From: Heloderma charlesbogerti
Taxonomy: Eukaryota; Chordata; Lepidosauria; Squamata; Helodermatidae
Reading direction: 5' to 3'
Assembly (NCBI GenBank): GCA_026122225.1
Contig: JANEZZ010001874.1
Coordinates: 310,001 to 374,000, forward strand
Length of the DNA: 64,000 nucleotides
In this document: positions 20,862 through 31,450 of the stretch, in pieces
Layout: the number at the start of each line of letters is the position of its first letter
Numbering within the stretch: the first letter of the stretch is position 1
The notes under the pieces: model-generated
Seen by the model: the letters and a program-made list of their open reading frames with translations, nothing else
The model's database searches: none
What the model was told of the DNA's origin: nothing
Program-made: the position numbers and the translations under genes

Positions 20862-21930
20862 CTGCTTGCTTTCTGGCCAAACATGGACATCCACCAATAT
20901 TATTTCAGGCTGAGGATGTAATATAAAAATAGGACTCATGGCAAGGTCTTCAGCCACAGTGTGCACTCAGCTTCCTCCTGGCTTCATGGTTTGCATGATA
21001 AGCGTAAGTTCTATCCACTCATTCTGTTCACACATCTGGGGAGTAGAGGAGGGGGTCAACCACCAACATCACATACTGTGCTGGTCCTGCCCTCCAGCAT
21101 CCATGGGTTGAGTATGGGTGTCTGCAAAGAGGTAGCCACCCTATGCAATCAGGATCAATATTTACACAGAGGTCCTGGTCCCATAAAGAATCTATGTGTG
21201 ATCATCTTGTCACACACAGGTGCCCTGTACAGAGGTCTGAGCTCAATACATGGACATTGGGGGCAGGGTTGGCATGAAATCTGGGGAATGGCCAAACAGT
21301 GTGGCCCTACTCCATGTGCTAGCCCTCTATGTGGACGGGACGAGAAGAGAATGTCGCTATTCATGCCAGTTTACTGAATACTGTGTAGCAGACAGTTTTG
21401 CTCCTAACCCCTTGCTTCAGGTGAGCTGCCAACCTTTTTGTTTTGTTGAATTGTCAAATGAACATCTGCCTGTTTATACACCCATATATATGTGAAACAC
21501 TTTAAAAAGTGGGGCAAAACTGCTCCAAGCATTGTGGGGAAGTGGGTTGTTACTGTCACAAGTGCCAGCCAATCAGCACCATCTATGGTTGGCTTCTGTT
21601 GACAATGTTCAGTGCCAGAGGGTTTTTTTTTCACAAAGCTTGACCCCAGAGAACTAAAAGCCAGCACAGTTTAGCTGAACGTGGCAAGGCTGTTGCCAGC
21701 TTTCCCCCAATAGTAGCTGGTGTGGAAGTTCAGTGATGGGGAAAAAAAACAAACAGAACAAAACAAAAACCAGTGCTTCTACAGGGCCATTGTGGAAGAG
21801 GGAAAAGCATATCCTTCCCAGCAACTGCTGGTAGAGGCTAGGGGAAGACTAGTCAACACAGTGCAATTATGCAGAGGCTGACTAGGTAACCATGCCATAG
21901 GCGACTGATGTCAACAGGAGCTACATCAGA
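20862..21930. other. Non-coding stretch, nothing recognised
   Basis: Open frames at 20961-21377 and 21250-21495 overlap in different frames and contain no domain or splice-flanked structure that I recognise. Confidence 0.4.
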
Positions 21931-22140
21931 GGGCCAGAGTTGTGTAGTGGCTAGAGTGTTGGACTAGGAGCTGGGACATCCGGGTTCTAGTCCCCACTTG
22001 GCCATGGAAGCTCACTGGGTGACTCTGGGCCAGCCACAAACTCTCAGTCCAACCTTACCAGTTTGTTGTTGTGAGGATAAAAACAAGAGGAGGATATTTA
22101 TGTGTGCTGCCTTGGGTTCCTTAAGGAGAAAAAAAAAAAG
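21931..22140 (+). mobile_element. tRNA-derived MIR-like SINE with L2-type tail
   Basis: The head GTTGTGTAGTGGCTAGAGTG and the B-box-like GGGTTCTAGTCCCCA are followed by TGACTCTGGGCCAGCCAC and GTTGTTGTGAGGATAAAA. The layout follows MIR/CORE-type SINEs mobilised by L2 LINEs. Relatives lie at 38761-38995 and 46839-47090 in the same orientation. Confidence 0.8.
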
Positions 22141-22146
22141 GTGCGA

Positions 22147-22204
22147 TTTGTTGTTCAGTCGTTCAGTCGTGGAACAGTCATGGAACAGTCGTGGAACAAT
22201 GGAA
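22147..22204 (-). repeat. BovB-tail-like sequence with short repeats
   Basis: TTGTTGTTCAGTCGTTCAGTCGT is the complement of the BovB/Sauria 3' tail, followed by three near copies of GTGGAACA. It may be an extremely truncated BovB insertion at the A-rich tail of the adjacent SINE. Confidence 0.45.
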
Positions 22205-22339
22205 CAAAAGCTTCCTGACCACCTGCAAAACACGGCCAGAGCGGATATTTGCAGCATCCACACATCCCTAGGTGCCATGTTTTCTCGACCACCCTGCAGC
22301 AGTGGCATGGATGTGTGACTCCCACCAGCCAACTCTCTT

Positions 22340-24388
22340 CATAGCCAGCACTGTCAGCTCAACTCCTCTGTAATGTTATGTCTGTATTTACCCTCAGGTT
22401 TCATATTACAGTGGCTTTTATGATGTTGCATTTGCCGTAAGAGGGGAAAGTAATGGCTCATAAGCTTCTTAAAATCTCTGCTATCTAGGGGCTCCTTTTG
22501 ATGGATAGTATATACATTCTTCATTAATATGATGGAGCTTGTTTAATTAAAGCTGGGCCGTTGTGGCCTTTTTTCAGAAGGAAGCACAATACACAGGGTG
22601 ATGGTCTGTAATCGGTTATTGCTTTAGAGTACCTAGGAGTCTAAGTTTCCAATAATCAGCACCACTTTTAACCAAAGAACCTTGTCCAAGTATAATTACT
22701 TGAATCTAAAATCGTATTAAGCATAAGAAGAAAAGGGAATTAATGAAATTTCTGTTCAGCAACACAGCTACACTTCACTACTTCTCTGTTGATATCTAAT
22801 TATTTCCTACTGCTGAAACAGGCCAGATTAAACTCTATCCTATTTGTGTACTGAGGCAGCAACTTGTACTGTACCAGTTATTTTCTGCAAGGCTCAGAAA
22901 AGTTAGTTTTCCATTTTGTCACCAAAGGCCAAAGTTTGCTTAGATGTAATACAAACACTCCATTTTCAAATGTGCTCTTTTCAGCTCTGTTAGATGACGT
23001 TTGGAAGTCAAATTTAGACGCCAGAACTAGACATCACAGGAGACACAAGAAAATGGCAGCCTGGAACCACAGACATGTGTGTGTGTGTGTGTGAGAGAGA
23101 GAGAGTGGGGGGGGAGAGAGAGAGAAGCACTTGGCAGGACACAACACATGGCATAACTCCCTTGTATGTAAATGGAAAATATCCCATTAGTTTGGATCCA
23201 GATTGAACATTGTGTGAATGGAAGGGCTCCTTCCATTCACAGCAGGCATGAAGAATCAGAGGAGGCTTCCTGCTGGAGGAAGTGGGCAGGGAGATAATTT
23301 TTGCCAGTTCCCCTCTGCTGCCCCTGCATTACCTCCCATGCCTCCTTTCCCCACATTACCTCCAGGGCCTCTTTTCAGGGGGCTGCAGGGGGCAGGAGGA
23401 ATTGTGAAGATCACCTGCACACCCCCTTCCTCCAGCATGAACAAAATTCTGCAAAGCACTACTCTGGACTCAGCCCATCATGAGGATGTCATAGCATATG
23501 ACTCCAGTGTCATTTTGCTGATTTACAACCACTAAACCTTTGTTTCATTTATACTGCCATCCACAATCCTCTTTCTCCAGAGCACTGCCATTAATCTTCA
23601 TAGGACTACTTTGGTGTAAATGAGTTGTGAACTGCAGCATTAGTGGGGATAGATTTCATAATTCCAACCCAATTCACGATTCAGCTAATCCAAAGTACTT
23701 GGATCCAAACCAAACTACTGTTCTCCCTCACAAAATGCAATGGGCTATGCTAGAATGTGGGCGAAACTGAAAGACTGTATAAAAGGGAGGATAAAGACAA
23801 GAGAAATGATTAGATATAACAAATTCAGGTACCTCCTGAAAAAAATAAAATCATGAGGTCTAAAGTGGGGCAGGACAAATAATAAAAGTGATACATCCTT
23901 TGAGAGCCTATGAAGGGACTCTTAATTTCACTTACCACTTTCTAAAAAAGGATATTGTTCACACAGCTGTGTATGAACAATACATGTCTGAGGAGGTAGT
24001 TCTTGTACCACACTGAGAATCATGTAAGGGAACTGCAGCTCTGGGAGGAAAGAAAGAAAGAAATGATTGGATCACATTGCTAATGGAACACTAGGCCTGC
24101 ATAGCCCATGACATACCTAGCAGGATGCAACCCCCCTACCATATATGGTGGCCCACCCGGGGCTTGATCAATTTCCTGGCTTTCCTGTCTACTTGGAACT
24201 GCAAAAACAAGGAAGCTGAAAGCACCTATAATACAAAGCTGACAGACCTTGTTCATCTTGGTGAGTCATGCGTTGTGTAGATCTGTGATGAACAGTCAGC
24301 TTCTACTGACAGAGAACATTCACTGCATGTATCTTGTGAAGAAAGAACAAAATACAGAGGCAAGAGTGCTAGTTAATAGGTAGGTAAA
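22340..24388. other. Non-coding stretch with one compound microsatellite
   Basis: Unique-looking sequence. An AT-rich segment at 22380-22860 contains no repeats and no coding motif. Apart from the (GT)n(GA)n at 23075 nothing is recognised. Confidence 0.4.
23075..23125. repeat. Compound (GT)n-(GA)n microsatellite
   Basis: About eight GT units followed by GA units interrupted by a G-run. Confidence 0.9.
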
Positions 24389-24850
24389 GGGCCGCGGTGG
24401 CTTAGGGGGCCGCGGTGGCTTAGGGGGCCGCGGTGGCTTAGGGGGCCGCGGTGGCTTAGGGGGCCGCGGTGGCTTAGGGGGCCGCGGTGGCTTAAGGGGC
24501 CGCGGTGGCTTAGTGGTTAAGACGCTGAACTGCAGACGCTGAACTGCAGACTGGAAGGTCGGCGGGTCAGCAGTTCGAGACCCGAGTGTTGTGTGACGGA
24601 GTGAGCTCCCGTCTTCAGTCCCAGCTTCTGCCAACCTAGCAGTTCGAAAGCAAGAAATTGCAAGTAGATAAATAGGTACCGCCTCGGCGGGAAAGGTAAC
24701 AGCATTCCGTGCACCTCGGTGTTCAGTCATGCTGGCCACATGACCACGGAAGCGTCTTCGGACAGCGCTGGCTCTTCGGCTTAGAAACGGGGATGAGCAC
24801 CGCACCCTAGAGTCGGACACGACTGGTTGGGGACACCTTTACCTTTACCT
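24389..24850 (+). mobile_element. Sauria-type tRNA SINE with amplified promoter head
   Basis: The body has the Sauria landmarks: AAGGTCGGCGGGTCAGCAGT, the B box AGTTCGAGACC near 24570, CCAGCTTCTGCCAACCTAGC, GCCACATGACC, GCTCTTCGGCTTAGAAA, and a BovB-derived tail GAGTCGGACACGACTGG followed by CTTTACCTTTACC. The 5' head is unusual: an 18-bp unit (GGCCGCGGTGGCTTAGGG) is repeated about seven times from 24389 to 24515, each carrying most of the A box. A 14-bp GACGCTGAACTGCA duplication follows. Sauria SINEs are mobilised by BovB, which is present in this window. Confidence 0.92.
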
Positions 24851-26425
24851 TTTTAAATAGATAATACAGTTGGAGACATGAAAATATATGATGGTGGGGA
24901 GAGGTGAGAGGGATGGACTTGCACCCTTTGTGTTCCCTTCACTAGCCCAAGTACATTAGAGCTCATAAGGATCACCTCATAGGTTAGGATTGGCTGTGCT
25001 CCTCGAACCTATCCCAGAAGTGATCACAGGAGCTTAACTTGGGTTAATGGGAAGGCAACGACATGCCATTCTCTTCCCATAAGGCCAATCTAACAGGAGC
25101 TCTATGATAGGTTCAGGGATAGAGGTCAATTGACCATGTTTAGTCACGAAATGCTGACAACATGTGAAAAGGTCATATTAAAGTAACTATACAATTTGTA
25201 GAACAAAAAGTGACTTCCAAGTCATTTGTTGCCTTTCACTTGCTTACACCATGAATTAAATCTATCATATTATTCTAGCAAGTTTTTGACAACACAGCTG
25301 CTTTGTGCCATGTTTTTAGAAACCTGTAGAAATAAATATATTCCCAATGACAGACAAGGATCTTATGACCTTACTCTAAGATGCCTTTTTCTCTTGATTA
25401 GTGTTTTGGATTGAGTGTAAACATGGTACACACCAGTCTGAAGGCAGCCATATATACTGTGGTCTGCAAAGTGCTTAACAGCTCCATCTTTTTTGCTGTC
25501 CCAGTCAGGCAACAACACCAGGTGACTTGTCAAGCATCTGGTGCATGCATGGTGAGGTGAATTCAAATTGTTTGGTTACTGGTCATGCAGCATTGAGTGT
25601 AACAAACATACAAACAGATCTTGCAGGAACATTACTCCAATGCTGCAGGAAGGTATTCCACCATAAAACAATAATGTAAAGACTAGGGACCAGGGGTTAT
25701 ATGTTGATACGTGATATGTCAATGATCAAATGCCATCAACACGATGTCCATATCTCCCCATACACACACAATAACTTCTCAGTGGAATCATCTAGCACAT
25801 TAATTTGCCTGTCAACATGTTGAATAATCAAGTGATAAGCAGTAAAGTAGCATACATGCATAAGTGAACCATCCCTTAGACAGCTGTGAAACCAATATTA
25901 TGGTCCTCCTTCTAATTTTGGTTCCATAGAGCATCAGCCTGTGATGAATATCAAATGCAGAGGGGAAGAAAGCTTGGGAAGATCCCCAAACCAAAATATG
26001 AAACTTGTGGCCAACTGAAATCTTTAAACATGAATGTCTGGCTTCAGCACGTACTCAAAATCTGTAAACATGGTAATTAATGTATTTGCACACAGTTTCC
26101 AGCATAGCTCATTTTCCATAGAGAAATCCTCACATCACTTTAGGAAATGGTCCAAGATCTTCATGAAAGAAAAGATGCCAATTACCACAGAGATATAGAG
26201 AAGGTCAACTAACATGTGGCATGTTTGCCAACTCCTACTTCTCTGGTGACAATACTTCTATTTCATTATTCTGCTTCACAGTGTAATTTATTTTTGATCC
26301 TTAAAAGGGATCTTCAGAAATGGTATTGCTCATTTTAAAGTGGTTGATGTTTGAAGAAGAGCTGAAATGAAGAGCCCTTTTTGATGAATATGAACTGGAT
26401 GGATATAGATATAGATTTAGGTATG
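24851..26425. other. Non-coding stretch, nothing recognised
   Basis: AT-rich unique-looking sequence with no long frame and no recognised repeat ends. Confidence 0.4.
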
Positions 26426-26429
26426 GATT

Positions 26430-28226
26430 GTGTCCACTGTTCCTTCTGGTTGTGTTTCCTGGGATCAGTTTCAGTCGTTGCAGCCTGATGATGTGGACAA
26501 GATGCTTGAATCAGTCCGCCTCACCACATGTAAGCTCGACCTTTGCCCATCTTGGCTTATACAATCTAGCAGGGGTGGATTGGCTGGGTGGGTCCAGCAG
26601 GTGGTAAATGCTACCCTCTGTCAGGGGGTGGTGTCTGCCACCTTGAAAAAGGCTGTAGTGCACCATCTCCTGAAGAGCACCTCCCTGGACCCAGAAGTAT
26701 CTGAGAACTATTGCCCCATTGCTAATATTTCCTTTTTGGGCAAGGTGCTTGGGAGTGTGGTGGCTGGGCAGCTCCAGACGATCTTGGAGGAAACTGATTA
26801 TCTGGGCCCATTTCAGTCTGGTTTCAGGCCAGGGTATGGCACTGAAATGGCCTTGGTTGCTCTGACTGACAACCTACTCCAGGTGAAAGACAGGGGGAAT
26901 GCTACCCTGTTGTTCTCCCTGGATCTCTCAGCAGCTTTTGACACCACCATCGATCATGGTGTCTGACTGGATCAGCTCTGCAGGATGGGAGTTGGTGAAC
27001 TGTGCTACAGTGGTTCCATTCCTACCTGCAGGGCCGATTCCAGAAATTGGCATTGGGGGATTCCTGTTCTACCCCATGGCTATTAAGCTGTGGGGTGCCA
27101 CAGGTTTTTCTTCTAACCTCCATGCTGTTCAACATCTATATGAAGCTGTTGGGTGAGGTCATTAGGAGTTTGGGGGTGGGGTGTCACCACCAGTATGCTG
27201 ATAATACTCAGCTCTATTTCTCCTTGTCGTCGGAGTCAGCGGAGGCAGTGAAGGTGCTGGACTAGTGCCTGGAGGCTGTAATGGGCTGGATGAGGGACAA
27301 TAAATTGAAGCTAAATCCTGACAAGATAGAAGCTCTGTGAATTGGTGGTTCCCAAGTCTGGGAATTGGGTAAGCAACCTGTCCTGGATGGGGTTGCATTC
27401 CCCCTGAAGGAGCAGGTGCATAGCTTGGGAGTACTCCTAGACCCATCCCTGTCATTGGCAATCCAGGTGGACTCTGTGGCCCAGAGTACTTGGGACCAGC
27501 TTTGGCTGATCTGCCAGCTACGGCCTTTCCTGGACAGGGATAACCTAGCCACAGTAGTACATGCACTGGTAACTTCCTGATTAGACTACTGCAATGCACT
27601 TTATGTGGGGCTGCCCTTGAAGATGACGCAGAAGTCGCAGCTAGTGCAAAATGCAGCAGCTAGACTGCTGACTGGAACATCTTATAAAAATCATATAACA
27701 CCAGTTTTACAGGGATTGCACGGGCTGCCAATATGCTTCTGTCAGAATTCAAGGTTTGGTGATGATATTTAAAGCCCTAAATAGCTTGGGACCTCGATAT
27801 TTGAGGGAGGACCTCTCCCTATATATGCCTGCCCAAGGACTGAGATCTGTTGGAGGGGCCCTCCTTTGCATCCCACCATTGAGAGACATACACTATGGTG
27901 GGATATGGGAGAGGGCCTTCTCTGCTGTGGCACCTCAGTTGTGAAATGTCCTCCCCTTGGAGGCCCGACTGGTGCAGACATTGGTCTCAATTTGGCACCA
28001 AGTAAAAAACATGGCTTTTTACCAAAGCCTTTGAGGGCTAAATGCATTCCCTAGCACACTGTTTTATTGTTTTAGATTTTAACTGGTATTAGCTTGTCCA
28101 TGGTTTAATATGTTTTTAGCTGATTAAATATTTATTGTTTTATACTGTTTAAATTGACTTTATTTGTATGGCGCCCTGACATCTTAATGATATACGGTGG
28201 GATACAAATGTTTTAAATAAAATAGA
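26430..28226 (+). pseudogene. L2-clade (CR1 superfamily) LINE, 5'-truncated, broken RT frame
   Basis: Coding text is spread over several frames. 26430-26966 has ENYCPIANISFLGKVLG, FQSGFRPGYGTEMALVAL and LLFSLDLSAAFDT (motif A). 27002-27265 has a GVPQ-type motif B remnant, MLFNIYMKLLGEVIRSLGV and QYADNTQLYFS. 27365-27580 has VHSLGVLLDPSLSL and QLRPFLDRDNLATVVHALVTS. Then LDYCNALYVGLP and VQNAAARLLTG follow. The catalytic YADD reads YADN, and at least three frameshifts or stops are present, so it is dead. The endonuclease half is missing. The 3' end (TTTAAATAAAATAGATAG) leads straight into a GATA microsatellite, the usual 3' tail behaviour of this clade. Confidence 0.85.
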
Positions 28227-28231
28227 TAGAC

Positions 28232-28293
<62 letters not shown>
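28222..28293. repeat. (GATA)n/(GACA)n microsatellite at LINE 3' end
   Basis: GATA units pass into GACA units and resume at 28914-28940 beyond the inserted hAT element, so the hAT copy landed inside the microsatellite. Confidence 0.92.
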
Positions 28294-28295
28294 TG

Positions 28296-28913
28296 TAAGG
28301 ATGTCAGAGGATTCCGCCATGGATCTCAGTGAGGCTGAATGCCAGTGCATTTGGTCCCCCGAAATCCGTGGTGGAACGAAGCCCCTGCGCCCCACCACCC
28401 CACGAAAGGGGTGCGAAACGGAGCACTTACCTGGTACCATTAGTGCTGCTTTGCGAATGGTGGCCATGTCTGCGGCTGCCATTCGCTTCCCATTTTTGCT
28501 GTGATAGGCTATGTAAATACTTATGTAGCCTATCACGGCTAACACAGGGATGCCATTTGCATCCCTGCAGAGGCCGTGATAGGCTATGTAAATATTTACG
28601 TAGCCTATCACAGCAAAAAAAGGAAACGCAAATGGCGGTGGCTACGGCGGCCACCATTTGCGTTCCTGTTTTTTTGCCGTGATAGGCTACGTAAATATTT
28701 ATGTAGCCTATCATGGCAAAAAAAACAGGAATGCAAATGGTGGCAACTGTAGCCGCCACCATTTGCGTGCGCAGGCTCCGCACGCCTGCAAATGCACCCG
28801 GCTGGCGGCTCCGCGGAGTTGCTGCGGAGCGGAGCTGGCTGGGTTAGGATTTCGGGGGGAGGTGCAGAGCGAATCACCCCTTCGAAAAGGTAAGTGACTT
28901 TTGCACATTCCTA
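28296..28913 (+). mobile_element. Palindrome-rich hAT element, subfamily 2, complete (618 bp)
   Basis: Begins TAAGGATGTCAGAGG and ends TTTTGCACATTCCTA. Flanks GACAGATG and GATAGATG match 7/8, though both lie in the GATA/GACA array. Internal hairpins include TAGGCTATGTAAATACTTATGTAGCCTA (28505-28532), GTGATAGGCTATGTAAATATTTACGTAGCC (about 28570-28606), AATGGCGGTGGC arms (28631-28664) and GATAGGCTACGTAAATATTTATGTAGCC (28680-28711). GGTAAGT (28889-28895) points right, and ACTTACC (28425-28431) is the same signal pointing left. No coding capacity. Confidence 0.88.
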
Positions 28914-29202
28914 GATAGATGATAGATAGATATAGAGGTGATATAGATATAGATAATATCTACTCCACCATTCCACCAATATCAGCCCCCAAGGCAGCTA
29001 GTAAAAAATAATTTATAATAACATAACAATAAAAAATAAAATCAGAACAGTAACAGAGCTGATTATTTAAAGTAATTGGCTAAAGGCCCATCTAGTTCAC
29101 TGGGCATAAAGCGGGGGGGGGGGATTTCTAGTCCTTTCCCTGGGGCTATTCACCACCACTTGACACATGCACTCTACAAGCAGAGAAGATTTTCTAAATC
29201 TC

Positions 29203-30230
29203 TTAGGAGAAGGACTGTAGGTCAGTGTTAAAGCACATGCCTGGTATGTAGAAGTTCCCAGGTTCAATCCCTGACATCTCCAAGTATGTCTGGGGAAATC
29301 CCCCATCTGAAACACCAGAGAGCTTCTGCAAGTCATTGTAGACAATACTAGAGATGTCAGAGAATTCCGTGACGGATCTCGGTGAGGCCGAATGCCAGTG
29401 CATTCGGCCCCCTGAAATCCATCGCGGAATGGCCTGCCACCCCCCCACCCCCCGTGGATCCCCCCCAGGACGAGACTTACCTGAGGCAGATGTTCCGGAT
29501 GGCAGCGGCTCCAGCTGCGGGTTCGGTGGAGGTGGCAGCGGCGGCTGGTCTTCCAAATGGCTGCCACCACTGCCATTTGCAGTCTGTATCTTTTGTGTGT
29601 TTTTTCCCCATAGACGTGATAGGCTACGTAAAGACTTACGTAGCCTATCACGTCTGGGTTTTAAAAAAAACGAAACGCGTACGCAAATGGCGGTGGCTAT
29701 GGCCACCGCCATTTGCGTTCCTTATTTTTCGCCGTCTTAGTCTATGTCAATATTTACGTAGACTAAGACGAAGAAAGGGGAACGCAAATAGCGCCCACTA
29801 CGCTATTTGCGTTCCCCTTTCTTTTCTTCATCTTAGTCTACGTAAATATTGACGTCGACTAAGACGGCGAAAAATAAGGAACGCAAATGGTGGCGGCCAT
29901 AGCCGCCGCCATTTGTGTATGCCTATGCGTTTTGTTTTTTGTTTTTACCCAGAGCCCTCCACAGCCAGAAATCCAAATGTAGACGGCCCTGGCCTGGGCC
30001 TGGCCGGCTGCTCCACGGAGCCGCCGCAGAGCACAGCCGGCCATCGAGGATGCCAGGGGGGAGGACTGGATCGCCTCCCCCCCATCAAGGATTCTGGGGG
30101 GAGGGACAGAACGCCTCCCCCCCACCATGAACAGAATCCGCAAAAAGGTAAGTCACTTTCATACATCCCTAGACAATACTGAGCTAGATGAACCATCATC
30201 TAACTTGGCAGTTTCCTGTATTCCTTCCTA
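29203..30230 (+). mobile_element. tRNA-derived SINE, split by a hAT insertion
   Basis: The A-box-like TAGGTCAGTGTTAAAGC (about 29219) and the B box GGTTCAATCCC (about 29263) are followed by body text ATCTGAAACACCAGAGAGC and TGTAGACAATAC (to 29348). The SINE resumes after the hAT with TGAGCTAGATGAACCATC and GGCAGTTTCCTGTATTCC. The split point lies inside the SINE, and the 8-bp GACAATAC is duplicated. Confidence 0.82.
29349..30171 (+). mobile_element. Palindrome-rich hAT element, subfamily 2, complete (823 bp), perfect TSD
   Basis: Starts TAGAGATGTCAGAGAATTCC and ends TTTCATACATCCCTA. Perfect 8-bp TSD GACAATAC (29341-29348 and 30172-30179). Six consecutive hairpins run through 29615-29918, alternating GATAGGCTACGTAAAG/TTAGTCTACGTAAATA types with CGCAAATGGCGG and CGCAAATAGCGC types. 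Outward donor-like GGTAAGT lies at 30147-30153, and ACTTACC at 29475-29481. Confidence 0.95.
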
Positions 30231-30829
30231 TACCCACTGTATTTCCAAACTTGTCTTTGTCCCCATTACTCCAAAACTACCACTGCCTCTAAAACTTGAG
30301 GTTAGGGACAGTTCCCATTCTAGCCAGAAGCTGATTTCAGGAGTGTGTGTATTTGGAGGGGGTGGGGAGAGCGAGCCCTGGAAATATACTCTGTTACCTT
30401 TGCAAAAAAAAGAAGAGGGAATTTTGGGAACTGTCTCAATGCTCAATTGTTCTTTTAATTTATATGCCATTTGCTTGAGGAATTGCCAAGAGCTGCCGCA
30501 AACGTTTCACCTGAAGTGCTTTAAAGCAAACTAGGGAACTGCTCTCTGGCCAAACATTTAAAGATTTTCAGCAGAGGGTTTTGATAGGACTAGCAACATT
30601 TCTCAGGAGACTTCTATACATCCTCGGGTTTTTACAGGATTTCACTGACAACACAATTTGAATAGGTTTGGGAAGCAGGCCCTCCATCAACATCTGGCAT
30701 GGTTGGACAACTGCTGGGGCCCACACAGCCTGGCAAGACTCACTGGTACTGCCACCTTGCCTGCTGGACCCTGACTGGCTGACAAGGGCAAGTGGACCTA
30801 AAAACAGAACAGACCTAAAAATAACAATC
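30231..30829. other. Non-coding stretch, nothing recognised
   Basis: Chance frames at 30127-30534 and 30228-30470 (opposite strands) lack motifs; the former begins in the hAT element. Confidence 0.4.
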
Positions 30830-31450
30830 CACCATTAAAATGTAATTACCGAACTAAAAGCAGCACCAGGAAACTCCCCACAAAAAGCCAAAACTGACAA
30901 TCAATAAATTAAATTAAACAGCAGCAGAATCTAAGGCTTGTTTAAACAAAATCTCTTCAGCTGCCTGCAGAACACAGATAAAGAGGCAGATAACCTAACC
31001 TCTTCAGGCAGGGAGTTCCGCATAAGGGGTCACTGCCACAGAGAAAACCCTATCACATGGCCAGCAGCTATGCCTCAGAAAGCAATGGCATCTTCTGAAC
31101 TTAAAGGATGAGCAGCTTCACATGGGAGGAGGCAGGCCCTCAAGATGCAAGGTCCCAAGCCATTAGGGCTTTAAAGGTAATAACCCGCATTTTAAACTGC
31201 GCTCACAAATGATCTGGCAGCTAGTGAAGCTGATACAATAAAAGGGTCCCAGGGCCCTGAAACTTTGCTCCAGACTCAAAATTTTAGCTGCCACATTCTG
31301 CACTAGCTAAAGTTTCCAAGTATTTTTCAAGGACATCCCCCAGTAGTTCAAATGAGATACATCTAATAGGCCCATGGGCATTTCTAGTCATATCAGCAGA
31401 TGCTCCACAAAGGCGTTCCTGGGCACAGCTGATGTCTGAGCAACTAATAA
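30830..31450 (-). repeat. L2/CR1-clade LINE 3' region, antisense
   Basis: Contains the complement of familiar LINE 3' text: CTTCAGCTGCCTGCAGAA, AGGCAGGGAGTTCCGC, GGTCACTGCCACAGAGAA, CCATTAGGGCTTTAAAGG, GGCAGCTAGTGAAGC and CCCCAGTAGTTCAAATGAG. No open frame remains. Confidence 0.7.

Noticed and set aside
26430..26966. 178-codon frame as a host gene
   Set aside because: FQSGFRPGYGTEMAL and LDLSAAFDT are LINE reverse-transcriptase motifs, and the rest of the RT follows in other frames.
29203..29300. Possible tRNA gene with A and B boxes
   Set aside because: No cloverleaf can be drawn; the downstream body and a second half after the hAT insertion identify a SINE.
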